Of a DNA stretch of 50,933 nt, positions 7,337-15,880 are shown piece by piece. Source of the DNA: a virus; the IMG/VR virus record IMGVR_UViG_3300037225_000882, positions 1 through 50,933 of that record. The stretch is one strand, 5' to 3'. Both the position numbers and the translations under genes were made by a program. The stretch's first letter is position 1, and each line of letters starts with the position of its first letter. The notes beneath the pieces were generated by a model. It was not told where the DNA came from and did no database searches. It worked only from the letters and a program-made list of their open reading frames with translations.

Positions 7337-8584
7337 ATGAGTGAAGAATTATTAAACAATGAAGCACAAAAAGCTGAATTAGAAAAAATTGAAAAGATCA
7401 AAGTATCTTTAGCTAAAATTACAAATAAGAAATCAAAATTCTTGTTTTGTATACCTGAATCACAAAGTCCAACAGCTTCTGTATATGAACTTTATTTTCA
7501 TGCTACAGTCGTAAAAAACATGGGATATGAGGTAGTTATTATGGTTGAAAAAGGTGATTATGTTCCACCTGTTTGGATTGAAAAAGAATTAACAAATCAT
7601 AAACATGTATCAATGGCAGACCCTAAATTGACGGTAGGTCCTGAAGACGTAATGGTAATTCCTGACATATATTCAAATGTTATGGAACAAACAAAAAAAT
7701 TACCTTGTGTAAGAATTGGTTTTTTACAATCGGCTGATTATATGACTTCGGCTCTAATCCCGGGCACAGACTGGACATCATTTAATATTCAGGATGTTAT
7801 TACAACCTCACCAGTACTTAAAGAATGGCTTGAAACATTTTACAGCAAAGGTAAATATAATATTAGAACATATAATATTGGTATTCCAGATTATTTTGAA
7901 AAATCAGACGTACCTCAGAAACCAATAATATCCATTATGGGTAGAAACGCAAATGAAATTTCAAAACTTGTAAAACTGTTCTTTGCTAAATATCCTCAAT
8001 ATTCTTGGGTAACTTTTGACCCAATGTTAACAAAAAGCAAACCACCACAGGCAATGCGCAGGGTTGATTTTGCAAAAAGATTACAGGGAAATTTTGCTGC
8101 AGTCTGGGTTGATAGAATTTCATCATTTGGTACATTTCCACTTGAATGTATGAAGTCTGGAGTTATTCCAATTTGTCTTAAACCAGATATTATGCCAGAA
8201 TATATGCTCGAAAGAGATGAAAAAGGTGTTGCAACTAAAATTGTTGAAGGTGCTGGTATCTGGACAGAAAATTTTTATGATCTTCCAGTATTAATTGGTG
8301 AAGTACTTGTTAAATTTCTTGATGATGCAATAAAACCTGAATTATATGAGAGTATGAGTAATGTTGCAAGCAAATATTCTCAGGAAGCAAGTGAAAAACG
8401 TCTAAATGAAATTTATGGTGAAATAGTTAATCAAAGAATTGCACTTTTTAACAGTGCACTTCAACCAGTTCAATCAGTTATACCCTCAACACCAGTAGCA
8501 GTAGCAATATTAAGTGGTGATACTGTACAAATACCAACGCAAACGGTTGATATATTATTACCACCAGTTAATGAAGAAAAATAA
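7337..8584 (+). CDS. GT-B fold glycosyltransferase
   Basis: A 415-residue protein. After a charged N-terminal helix it has a Rossmann-like start (KFLFCIPESQSPTASVYEL), and a second domain from about residue 195 (IISIMGRNANEISKLVKLF). The segment 'SSFGTFPLECMKSGVIPICL' at about 262-281 has the Glu-plus-Gly/Pro arrangement of the nucleotide-sugar-binding loop of GT4-like enzymes. The C-terminal 40 residues are Pro/Val/Ala-rich and probably flexible. It sits 22 nt before a second glycosyltransferase (8607), so the two probably act in one modification pathway on DNA, a virion protein or host glycans. The substrate is not evident. Confidence 0.75.
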   Translation: MSEELLNNEAQKAELEKIEKIKVSLAKITNKKSKFLFCIPESQSPTASVYELYFHATVVKNMGYEVVIMVEKGDYVPPVWIEKELTNHKHVSMADPKLTVGPEDVMVIPDIYSNVMEQTKKLPCVRIGFLQSADYMTSALIPGTDWTSFNIQDVITTSPVLKEWLETFYSKGKYNIRTYNIGIPDYFEKSDVPQKPIISIMGRNANEISKLVKLFFAKYPQYSWVTFDPMLTKSKPPQAMRRVDFAKRLQGNFAAVWVDRISSFGTFPLECMKSGVIPICLKPDIMPEYMLERDEKGVATKIVEGAGIWTENFYDLPVLIGEVLVKFLDDAIKPELYESMSNVASKYSQEASEKRLNEIYGEIVNQRIALFNSALQPVQSVIPSTPVAVAILSGDTVQIPTQTVDILLPPVNEEK

Positions 8585-8606
8585 TTTTAAATAAAAAATA
8601 AATAAA

Positions 8607-9434
8607 ATGAATATTACAACAATAATTCCAATACATGAAATTGATGAAAAAATTTCAAGTTTTTTAGATAAAGCAATTGAATCAGTACAGAAACAAGAAG
8701 GTATTGCAGAAAAACCAAAAATTGTGGTTGTTTATGCAGCAAATATAGCAGATAAAATGATGAAATATTTATCACCACTAGCACTTAAACAAGCCGCAGA
8801 TTTTGATGGCGTTGGCATTAATAATTCTCTTGTTGCAAATAGTGGTAAAACCGATTATCAATCACAAGTTAACTTTGCTGTTAAGAAGATAGCTACCGAT
8901 TATTTCTCTGTACTTGAATTTGATGATGAATATAGTACAACATTTTTTAAAAATGCCGAAAAATATATCAACTCATATCCAGAGATTGATGTTTTTTTAA
9001 CAATGATGATTGAAGTTAATGAGAAGAATGAAGGCATAAAAATGACAAATGAAACAGTTTGGGCACAACAGTTTGTTGGAGAAAACGGTGAAATGGGTTA
9101 TTTGAATGTCAAAGCACTTCAGCAATATACTGACTTTAAATTATCAGGTGCTGTTATTAAAAAATCAGAATTCGAAAATCTTGGAGGATATAAATCAAAT
9201 ATTAAATTAACTTTTATGTATGAATTCTTGCTCAGAGCATTAAATAATGCTTGCAAAATATTTTCAATGCCAAAAATTGGTTATAAACATCTTGCAACAA
9301 GAGAAGGTAGTTTATTTGATGGCTATATGAAAACAATGCCAGCAAATGAAAGAAAATTCTGGTTTGAAACAGCAAATAAAGAAGCAAACATAATGGGCGA
9401 CAGAGCAATTGATATGTCAAGACTTCAAAAATAA
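8607..9434 (+). CDS. GT-A fold (GT2-like) glycosyltransferase
   Basis: A 275-residue protein. The N-terminus ITTIIPIHEIDEKISSFLDKAIESV is the standard GT2 opening. FSVLEFDDEYSTTFF near residues 100-115 provides the DxD-like metal-binding position. 'GAVIKKSEFENLGGY' near 181-195 matches the GT2 acceptor-side 'FRRSxFxxxGGF' motif. No membrane segment is present, so it is soluble. It follows the GT-B gene closely and lies 23 nt before the late sigma gene. Donor and acceptor are unknown. Confidence 0.8.
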   Translation: MNITTIIPIHEIDEKISSFLDKAIESVQKQEGIAEKPKIVVVYAANIADKMMKYLSPLALKQAADFDGVGINNSLVANSGKTDYQSQVNFAVKKIATDYFSVLEFDDEYSTTFFKNAEKYINSYPEIDVFLTMMIEVNEKNEGIKMTNETVWAQQFVGENGEMGYLNVKALQQYTDFKLSGAVIKKSEFENLGGYKSNIKLTFMYEFLLRALNNACKIFSMPKIGYKHLATREGSLFDGYMKTMPANERKFWFETANKEANIMGDRAIDMSRLQK

Positions 9435-9457
9435 TCTTTATGTCAATTTGTAATTAA

Positions 9458-10333
9458 ATGAAGAAAAAAGTTAATGATGTAGCTAACGTACCATATTTTG
9501 CAGAAAAGGAAGAACAAGCGGTTATAGATTATATCAATGCAACTACGGCTGAAGAGAAAAACAAGATTTATAACGAAATTTTATTAGTACCTTTTCGTAA
9601 AATGATAGAATCGATATTAAGACGATATCCTATACATATTGGTAATTATGATATTGTGGAAGTAGAATCTAATGCCCGTAGCCATTTGATTGAACATATG
9701 ATTAAGTATAGACCATTTATTATTGAATATAATGAAACTGGCTCTTTAAAATGGATTAAATCAAATATTTATAAGTATTTTCTTGTTGAAGAAGCTAATG
9801 AAAAATTAAAATCTTTAATTAAGAAAAATGATTTTAATTATAGATTATTTAATTCTAAGGCATATAGTTATTGTCAAACAATAATTCGAAATTATTATAA
9901 AGATCATAGCAAAAAAAGCTACATTGAAAAGAAGATAAATTTATCTTTTGATGATCATATCGATGAAATTAATGAAAATATTGAATATTCCTATGAACTT
10001 GAACTGGAAACCCATCAACAATATGAACAATTAATTAATACTGTTGTTGAAAAGATTGAAACAAAAATTAACGATAATGACACCACAATGAAAAGAAACG
10101 AAGTTATTGTAGGTGATGCAATTGTAAATGTTTTGAAAAATTGGCACATATTATTCATGGAAGACACACCAGAAGGAAAATATAATAAAAGAATTACAAA
10201 TAAATTTGCCAAAAATAAGATTTTATTGTTTTTAAAAGAACAAACTGGTTTATCTACTAAAGAAATACGAATTGCAATCAAACCGTTTAAAGAAATGTAT
10301 TTTATAGAGAAAATGGACTACTTAGAGGATTAA
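9458..10333 (+). CDS. T4 gp55-like late transcription sigma factor
   Basis: A 291-residue protein. Its N-terminal region, PYFAEKEEQAVIDYINATTAEEKNKIYNE, resembles the conserved opening of gp55-type late sigma factors of T4-like phages ('Y(F)..E.E.AV..YI......RN.IY..'). The segment 'NSKAYSYCQTIIRNYYKD' near residues 130-147 resembles the sigma-2-like core helix (KAFSYFGTIVKRYL) of that family. It would direct host RNA polymerase to late promoters. It is longer than T4 gp55 (185 aa), with an added C-terminal region that includes an HTH-like segment near residue 265. This is the likely reader of the AGTATTTATAATA motif before virion operons. Confidence 0.7.
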   Translation: MKKKVNDVANVPYFAEKEEQAVIDYINATTAEEKNKIYNEILLVPFRKMIESILRRYPIHIGNYDIVEVESNARSHLIEHMIKYRPFIIEYNETGSLKWIKSNIYKYFLVEEANEKLKSLIKKNDFNYRLFNSKAYSYCQTIIRNYYKDHSKKSYIEKKINLSFDDHIDEINENIEYSYELELETHQQYEQLINTVVEKIETKINDNDTTMKRNEVIVGDAIVNVLKNWHILFMEDTPEGKYNKRITNKFAKNKILLFLKEQTGLSTKEIRIAIKPFKEMYFIEKMDYLED

Positions 10334-10335
10334 AA

Positions 10336-10833
10336 ATGATCAAAGTATATCAAAACATTGTAGATGTAAAACATGGTAATTGTATGCAAGCTGCTATTGC
10401 CAGTCTTTTTGAACTTCCTTTAGAAAAAGTACCTAATTTTCTTGAATTAGGAGAAAATTGGTTTGGAGTATTTTATAAGTTTGTTCGGGAGCAAGGATAT
10501 GAGTTTGATGGTACACTTTATAATTACAATCAATGGCGCATAATTAACAAAAGAGAAAGAGTACCAACAGCAAAGGGACTTAGAAACAGGTTGTATAAGA
10601 TAAAGAAAATGGAAGGTGTAATGGGTTACTTTTTTGCAAGCGTATATTCGCCAAAGTATTATAACTCAAAAGATAAGTCACCAGTAACGCATGCAGTTAT
10701 AATTGATAAAAACTTTAATATTGTTCATGACGTTAATCCTGCTAATGATAGATCAATATCTTATCCTGAAAGTAAAAAATTAAAATATAATGGTATTCTT
10801 GATATTTATATGATAAATCCACTTTCAAAATAA
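10336..10833 (+). CDS. C39-like papain-fold protein
   Basis: A 165-residue protein. The N-terminal 'GNCMQAAIASLFELP' supplies a Cys nucleophile (C16) at the start of a helix. 'THAVIIDKNFNIVHDVNP' supplies H119 and D132. This is the Cys-His-Asp order of C39-type and other papain-fold peptidases. No transport or ATPase domain is attached. It starts 2 nt after the sigma stop, so it is translationally coupled. It could be a processing peptidase, a transglutaminase-like enzyme or an anti-host effector. No substrate can be read from the sequence. Confidence 0.6.
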   Translation: MIKVYQNIVDVKHGNCMQAAIASLFELPLEKVPNFLELGENWFGVFYKFVREQGYEFDGTLYNYNQWRIINKRERVPTAKGLRNRLYKIKKMEGVMGYFFASVYSPKYYNSKDKSPVTHAVIIDKNFNIVHDVNPANDRSISYPESKKLKYNGILDIYMINPLSK

Positions 10834-10836
10834 CCC

Positions 10837-10849
10837 GTATTTATATGTA
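10837..10849 (+). promoter_or_regulatory. Late-type promoter motif before the baseplate gene run
   Basis: GTATTTATATGTA ends about 19 nt before the ATG at 10868. It marks the first gene of a tightly packed run of structural-type genes to 14340. Confidence 0.45.
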
Positions 10850-10867
10850 CTAAAACTATAGACCAAT

Positions 10868-11284
10868 ATGAGACCAATAAGAAAAGTAATAGCGTTTGAT
10901 GAAGAAAGTGCGAATAAACTTCTTCAGGAAATATATAACGATAGTTATAATCAAAAAGCAAAAATTACCAGACTTTTTACTAAATGGGAATTAAAAGTAA
11001 AAGAAGGTGCTGAAATTCAAGCAATCGGTGATCAAATAATTAAAGTAATTGCATTGGAAGCAAAAAACGTTGATCAAAAAATTATGCTTCTTAAATTTTT
11101 AAAAGAAGTGGTTTTTGATAACAATGTTAAATCAGGTAATGCTACAAATGGTAATTCTAATATCAATGCTTCAAAATCTTCTTCTGATGAAGACGGTGAT
11201 ATTACTGCAGAAAGAAGACTTGAATTACTTACTATGGTTCAAGAACATTTTGAAAAAGAAGAAGATAAGAAACTAAAAAAATAA
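10868..11284 (+). CDS. Hypothetical protein, 138 aa
   Basis: I do not recognise it. It is helical and charged, with a Ser/Asn-rich linker (residues 90-108) and a Lys/Glu-rich helix at the C-terminus. It is the first gene after a late-type promoter motif and stops 2 nt before the 440-aa gene. That suggests a small assembly factor or minor component of the baseplate cluster, which is inferred from position only. Confidence 0.65.
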   Translation: MRPIRKVIAFDEESANKLLQEIYNDSYNQKAKITRLFTKWELKVKEGAEIQAIGDQIIKVIALEAKNVDQKIMLLKFLKEVVFDNNVKSGNATNGNSNINASKSSSDEDGDITAERRLELLTMVQEHFEKEEDKKLKK

Positions 11285-11286
11285 AA

Positions 11287-12609
11287 ATGAGCTTAAGTGA
11301 CGACAAAAAAAATATTTTCACAACCATTGGTTCATATACTTCAGTAATTCAAGCAACGAATATACCTGATACTACTAATCTATTTCCTTCAGTTAACAAT
11401 AAAAATGATATTGTACCATTATTGCTCGACATTTTAAAAGTTGTTGCTGGTACTGATGCTTTACAGTCATTAACAGGTGAATTATTTACTAAATTTATTG
11501 ACAAGATTGAACCCGAAATGAAAAGTGCTTTAAAAAATCAAGTAACACAATATAATGCTGGTGACAATCTTCCAAGTTATTTTGTTTCGGGAGGTACTGG
11601 CGTAAGAGTAAAAGTAAAAGATATTGACATTTCAGGTAAATTCAAAGCAAATCCAACTTCTCAGGCAGGTCAATTATTATATGATAATTCAAAACCTAAT
11701 TTCGATAGTTCAGTATATGATGCAATAAAAAATGGCAATGCTGATTTTGGTGTTTTACATATGTCTCATGATGCAATAACTGATGAATTGGTGCTGAAAG
11801 GAAATATTACTCCCAGCACTGCAACGATCGGCACTTGGCTAAATAAACATATTGATAATCTTACAATTATTGACAAAAAAGAATTTTTAAGTAAGGTTAT
11901 GAATAAAATATATGGTACAATTACAAAAAATCAAGGTAGGACTGTTAATGATGCACACAACGAATTGGTAGTTAATCAATTAATTGACCAGTTAGTTAAT
12001 GGTGATGACAGTTTTGAAATTTCACCTGAAGATAATGCAGCATTGCTTCTACGTGCAGAAGAAATAATAAATGGTATTGTTAATTATGATTTAGGTTGCG
12101 GAGTTATGGCAGCAAGTTTACCATTAAGTGGTTTAACCAGTTTAATTGGAAATATATCTGGCACTACTGGACAGGCAACTGACCCAAATTATGTCGGTAA
12201 TCAAATAAATAATACGATTGCTCAGAGTGTAGCTGATAAAGATGTAGCAAATACTAATAAAGAAACGATTAAAGATGGTTTCTTTCAAAAATTAATTAAA
12301 TTAATTACACAGGCATTAGCAGAGGCATTAACGACTAATCCTCAAATACGTGCAATATTGGCAATTGTAAGTGCATTTCAAAATCAGGGCAATGTAAAAA
12401 TTGGTCAGGCAAAAGATGATCTAAAAAATTTTAAAGTATTTTTGAAATGTAGTGCCAATACTGCAATGAAATTAATAAACGAATTTATATTTAATTTAAT
12501 TAAAAAGTTTTTAGTGGCTCTTTTAAAACCACTAATATTAAAAATAATAAAAGAAAAAATAAATCAATTTACAGATATTATTAAAAGTTTAATACCAGCA
12601 AAAACATGA
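11287..12609 (+). CDS. Putative baseplate-cluster structural protein, 440 aa
   Basis: No family recognised. The N-terminal 100 residues are helical, followed by a beta-rich part (GGTGVRVKVKDIDISGKF). The last 60 residues are a very hydrophobic helical stretch (FIFNLIKKFLVALLKPLILKIIKE) that could insert into a membrane or pack in a baseplate. It lies in an overlapping gene run that ends in the gp5-like spike, so a hub or wedge role is likely. The stop overlaps the next start (ATGA-type) at 12606. Confidence 0.6.
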   Translation: MSLSDDKKNIFTTIGSYTSVIQATNIPDTTNLFPSVNNKNDIVPLLLDILKVVAGTDALQSLTGELFTKFIDKIEPEMKSALKNQVTQYNAGDNLPSYFVSGGTGVRVKVKDIDISGKFKANPTSQAGQLLYDNSKPNFDSSVYDAIKNGNADFGVLHMSHDAITDELVLKGNITPSTATIGTWLNKHIDNLTIIDKKEFLSKVMNKIYGTITKNQGRTVNDAHNELVVNQLIDQLVNGDDSFEISPEDNAALLLRAEEIINGIVNYDLGCGVMAASLPLSGLTSLIGNISGTTGQATDPNYVGNQINNTIAQSVADKDVANTNKETIKDGFFQKLIKLITQALAEALTTNPQIRAILAIVSAFQNQGNVKIGQAKDDLKNFKVFLKCSANTAMKLINEFIFNLIKKFLVALLKPLILKIIKEKINQFTDIIKSLIPAKT

Positions 12610-12824
12610 TAGTAGATCAAAAATTAAACAAACAGTTTCTTGGCGTATATCTCATTGATAATGGTGACTTAAACGGCACACAACTCGCAACAACAGTTAA
12701 ACCAAACTGGTTCAGGATACTGATGACAAAATGGCTTTTAGGTTGGAAATGGATAAACATTAGAGAATTAAAAACAACTCAAGCAGCAACAAAAATCGTT
12801 CTTGAAGAAGTAAAAGTAAAATAA
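12606..12824 (+). CDS. Hypothetical protein, 72 aa
   Basis: A small basic protein with several Trp in 'NWFRILMTKWLLGWKWINIREL'. It could be a short amphipathic or membrane-surface helix. The start overlaps the previous stop by 4 nt and the stop is 2 nt before the next start, so it is translationally coupled within the baseplate run. No recognised family. Confidence 0.6.
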   Translation: MIVDQKLNKQFLGVYLIDNGDLNGTQLATTVKPNWFRILMTKWLLGWKWINIRELKTTQAATKIVLEEVKVK

Positions 12825-12826
12825 AA

Positions 12827-13234
12827 ATGGCAACCGATTTCAATAATGTTGATTCAATCATTGGTGCGTTTAATAAAATATTAAACCTATCCTCAATTGG
12901 CGGACCGCCCGTAGTGCCAACTCCATTAATATTAATTGGAGTAGCTCAACGTTCTGGATTATCACCAATAAAAATTGCATCACGTATAATTGCTCGTAAA
13001 AGTGAAGCGGGATTACCAGTTGGTGTTTTACCTTCTGGCGGTGTTGCTCCAGATGAAATTATGGAAAGAATTAGAGCCGAAGAATATATTAAAGCATTTC
13101 AACAAGATGCAGTAATAACAGTAGCAATACCACCCGGAATAACACTAACAGCAGCAGGTATATCACCAACGGGACCCGTTACCGTATTTGGTTCAACTAT
13201 TTATTATGCAAAAGGTTATGGAGTAATACAATAA
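12827..13234 (+). CDS. Hypothetical small baseplate-cluster protein, 135 aa
   Basis: Gly/Pro/Ile-rich (GGPPVVPTPLILIGVAQRSG, then AIPPGITLTAAGISPTGPV). This composition suits a beta-rich virion protein. It lies two genes before the spike in the same run and its stop overlaps the next ATG by 1 nt. I considered a PAAR-like tip but see no metal-binding His/Cys set. Confidence 0.55.
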   Translation: MATDFNNVDSIIGAFNKILNLSSIGGPPVVPTPLILIGVAQRSGLSPIKIASRIIARKSEAGLPVGVLPSGGVAPDEIMERIRAEEYIKAFQQDAVITVAIPPGITLTAAGISPTGPVTVFGSTIYYAKGYGVIQ

Positions 13235-13440
13235 TGGAAAATTTAAGTAAATATACACCAATTGAATTAAATAAAATGCTTAATGATATCAAATTAAAAC
13301 ATGATACGTTAAAACAGGAGATTATTAATTGTACTTATGATGCTGAAGAACTTGAAAAGAAAATTAATGAAAAAATTAAAGTATTAACTGAGATAGAAAA
13401 TTCTTATGTTTTATTAATTGAAGAAATGGAGAAAAGATAA
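13234..13440 (+). CDS. Small coiled-coil protein, 68 aa
   Basis: Nearly the whole chain is a predicted coiled coil, with Leu/Ile at heptad positions from residue 10 to 66. It is packed between the 135-aa gene and the spike, overlapping the former by 1 nt and abutting the latter. A clamp or chaperone for the spike is plausible but not shown. Confidence 0.6.
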   Translation: MENLSKYTPIELNKMLNDIKLKHDTLKQEIINCTYDAEELEKKINEKIKVLTEIENSYVLLIEEMEKR

Positions 13441-14340
13441 ATGGCAGGATTTGATAAACCAATAATACAAACAAGTAATCCTTTTAAGAAAATAGGTACT
13501 TACGAAGTCACCAGAACGATTTATTATGGTGAGGTGATATCTATTGACGACCCGACAGATGGTGGCAGAATTCAAGTTAAAATACCTGATTTGGATAATC
13601 AGACAGGAAATTCTGATTTACCTTATTGTTATCCTATGTTACCAAAATTCTTCTTTCTTCTTCCACAAGTAGGCGAAATGGTTAGAATTTTTATTGAAAA
13701 CATAAAATATCCTCAAAGAAGTAGATTTTGGATGGGTAGTATTATATCACAACCACATAAAATTGGATTCGATACAATTTATACAGCATTATCAACAACA
13801 AATATGGGATTAACTCTTCCAGAAACAGCACCTTCAACACTTCCTGATGCAATTGGAGTATATCCTTTACCAAGCGATGTTGCAATAGTGGGTAAGGTCA
13901 ATACTGATGTTATTTTACGAACAAACGAAGTTCATATAAGGGCAGGTAAACATGAAAATGGCAATGTATTAAAATTAAATACAAAAAATCCAGCATCAAT
14001 TAATCTTGTCTTCGAACCAGAAAATTTGATCGCAACAACTCCTACTTATCAAAGCAGTACCGTTATATTGAGCGGTAAAATTGCTTTAATATCACATACT
14101 GGTAAACCACAATTTAAAGCAGCAGAATTAACAGCAGAAGACAGAGCAAGAATATTTTCTGAAGGTCATCCGGTTGCAAGAGGTGATGTACTGGTGGTAG
14201 CATTAAAAATAATTATAAACGCACTTATCAATCATATTCATGGATATTCAGGTCTGCCAGCAGATAAAAATGCATTAATAAATGACTTGGAAAAAATTAA
14301 TCTTGATAATATTTTACAAAAAAACATTGTGGTTAATTAA
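13441..14340 (+). CDS. Baseplate spike/hub protein with gp5-type OB fold
   Basis: A 299-residue protein. Residues 18-95 form an OB-like domain: 'YYGEVISIDDPTDGGRIQVKIPDLD', then 'CYPMLPKFFFLLPQVGEMVRIF', then 'RFWMGSIIS'. This is the pattern of the gp5/gpV/VgrG N-terminal OB fold, including the 'PxxGEMVxIF' strand. The C-terminal part has beta segments (VILRTNEVHIRAGKH) that could start the spike. Unlike T4 gp5 there is no lysozyme domain, so cell-wall cleavage must come from another protein. Confidence 0.75.
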   Translation: MAGFDKPIIQTSNPFKKIGTYEVTRTIYYGEVISIDDPTDGGRIQVKIPDLDNQTGNSDLPYCYPMLPKFFFLLPQVGEMVRIFIENIKYPQRSRFWMGSIISQPHKIGFDTIYTALSTTNMGLTLPETAPSTLPDAIGVYPLPSDVAIVGKVNTDVILRTNEVHIRAGKHENGNVLKLNTKNPASINLVFEPENLIATTPTYQSSTVILSGKIALISHTGKPQFKAAELTAEDRARIFSEGHPVARGDVLVVALKIIINALINHIHGYSGLPADKNALINDLEKINLDNILQKNIVVN

Positions 14341-14356
14341 AATTTAAGTACTTTTG
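14326..14356 (+). promoter_or_regulatory. Bacteroidota host-type promoter before the PD-(D/E)XK gene
   Basis: ATTG (14326-14329), 19 nt, then TACTTTTG (14349-14356). The Bacteroidota consensus is TTTG, N19-21, TAnnTTTG, so the -7 box is perfect and the -33 box has one mismatch. The ATG at 14362 would leave almost no leader, which is common in this phylum's phages. Confidence 0.5.
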
Positions 14357-14361
14357 CATTC

Positions 14362-15156
14362 ATGAATACTGATTTTCCTATACCCAATGAATTATTTACA
14401 GCATTTAATGATGTAACATTTTATGATGAACCACATAAATATTATCTTGACGGTAAAGAATTAATATCTGTAACTACATTAATACATAAGTATCAAGAAG
14501 AATTTAATGAAGAATATTGGTCTGAATATAAAGGAAATCAATTTGGTATAAATCCTGAAGAAATACTCAGAGCATGGAAATTCATAAATAAAAAAGGTAC
14601 AATCAGAGGTTCGGCAATACATGATTATGCTGAAAACTTATTTCAAAATAAAAAATTTGAATATCCTAAACAATTAATATTAAACGAATTTGGTTTTGAC
14701 CCCGTACAACATACATATGATATCTGTAAAAAACATGTGGATAAATTTTATAATGATGTTCAGGGTAAATTAATACCAATTCGAACAGAAATGATTGTAT
14801 ATGACAAAGAAACATTAATTGGGGGAATGCTCGATATTTTATTTTATAATGTAAAAGCAAAAGAATTTCAAATCTGGGACCATAAAACCAACAAGGACTT
14901 TACATATGAAATGAAAAGTAGACATTTACTTAATGAATTGTTTGTTTTAGAAGATTGCGATCTTGAATTATATTCATTACAACTTGGTCTCTATAAATAT
15001 ATTATAGAAAAAAACATATCAATTAAACTTGGTAAATCATATATTGTTTGGTATTCACACAATAATGACAACTATAAAATAATTGAAGCAAAAGACATGT
15101 CATATTATATTGGTATTATTGCAAAAAATAGAATTAACGAATTATTAACTGCATGA
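14362..15156 (+). CDS. PD-(D/E)XK nuclease (RecB/Cas4-like)
   Basis: A 264-residue protein. It shows the order expected of this fold: G82-x-H87-xxx-E91 in 'RGSAIHDYAENLF', E143, D158 in 'IGGMLDILFYN', and D173-x-K175 in 'FQIWDHKT'. A later Q/Y helix (LYSLQLGLYKYII, near residue 202) matches the QxxxY helix of RecB-family nucleases. It probably acts as a DNA exonuclease in recombination or host DNA breakdown. It has its own host-type promoter and a terminator, separate from the preceding late run. Confidence 0.8.
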   Translation: MNTDFPIPNELFTAFNDVTFYDEPHKYYLDGKELISVTTLIHKYQEEFNEEYWSEYKGNQFGINPEEILRAWKFINKKGTIRGSAIHDYAENLFQNKKFEYPKQLILNEFGFDPVQHTYDICKKHVDKFYNDVQGKLIPIRTEMIVYDKETLIGGMLDILFYNVKAKEFQIWDHKTNKDFTYEMKSRHLLNELFVLEDCDLELYSLQLGLYKYIIEKNISIKLGKSYIVWYSHNNDNYKIIEAKDMSYYIGIIAKNRINELLTA

Positions 15157-15184
15157 AATTTTCAGAAAATTCATGCAATTTTAA
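15150..15184 (+). terminator. Hairpin terminator after the PD-(D/E)XK gene
   Basis: TGCATGAA (15150-15157) pairs with TTCATGCA (15170-15177) and is followed by ATTTTAAT. The stem includes the TGA stop codon. It separates the nuclease from the inserted GIY-YIG gene. Confidence 0.55.
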
Positions 15185-15192
15185 TAGATAAA

Positions 15193-15825
15193 ATGATACT
15201 AACAGGAATATATAAAATATTAAATAAAATAAATAATAAAGTTTATATTGGTAGTGCTACCGATATTAGAAAAAGATGGCGTGATCATAAATGGTATTTA
15301 AATCACAATATACATCATAATTCACATTTACAATCTTCATGGAATAAATATGGTGTTGAAGCATTTGAATTCACAATATTATTGGAATGTTCAATTGATG
15401 AATTATTGGAGAAGGAGAAGGAATATACATTAAAATATAATTCTTTAAATAATAATTGTGGATATAATGTAAATGAACCACAAAAAGTCTTTTTAAACAG
15501 AAAATGTTCTGAATTAACAAAGAAAATTTCATCAAAACGTATGTTAGGTAAAAATAATCCAATGTTTGGTAAATTTGGTATAGAACATCCTAAATTCAAT
15601 ATAAGTCCTTCAATTAAAATGCGAAATCATTTGTCTTTAATAAAAAAAGGAATACCAACCCATAGGCGAACGCACGTTAAATTAATACCAAATGATATTA
15701 TTAATATACGTAAAATGTATAATGAAGAAAAAATTTCACAACCTAAAATAGCTGTAAAATATAATGTGTGTTGTACAACAATAAATCAAATAATTAATAA
15801 TAAAATTTGGGCTGACGTAAAATAA
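15193..15825 (+). CDS. GIY-YIG homing endonuclease
   Basis: A 210-residue protein. G-I-Y at residues 5-7 and Y-I-G at 18-20, with R26/R29 downstream, form the GIY-YIG nuclease core. The C-terminal 40 residues (IRKMYNEEKISQPKIAVKYNVCCTTINQII) form an HTH recognition segment. The free-standing gene lies between the PD-(D/E)XK nuclease and the tail tube genes, like the seg genes of T4. It would cut a homologous unoccupied locus in competing phages. It is convergent with the tube gene. Confidence 0.85.
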   Translation: MILTGIYKILNKINNKVYIGSATDIRKRWRDHKWYLNHNIHHNSHLQSSWNKYGVEAFEFTILLECSIDELLEKEKEYTLKYNSLNNNCGYNVNEPQKVFLNRKCSELTKKISSKRMLGKNNPMFGKFGIEHPKFNISPSIKMRNHLSLIKKGIPTHRRTHVKLIPNDIINIRKMYNEEKISQPKIAVKYNVCCTTINQIINNKIWADVK

Positions 15826-15858
15826 AAAAGCCACAACTAAGTGACTTTTTTATTTTTT
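15824..15858. terminator. Bidirectional terminator between GIY-YIG and tail tube genes
   Basis: AAAAAGCCAC pairs with GTGACTTTTT (one mismatch) around a 5-nt loop. It has an A-rich arm on one side and TTTTTTATTTTTTTT on the other, and lies between convergent genes. Confidence 0.75.
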
Positions 15859-15880
15859 TTCGTAACATGTAACTACTTGA

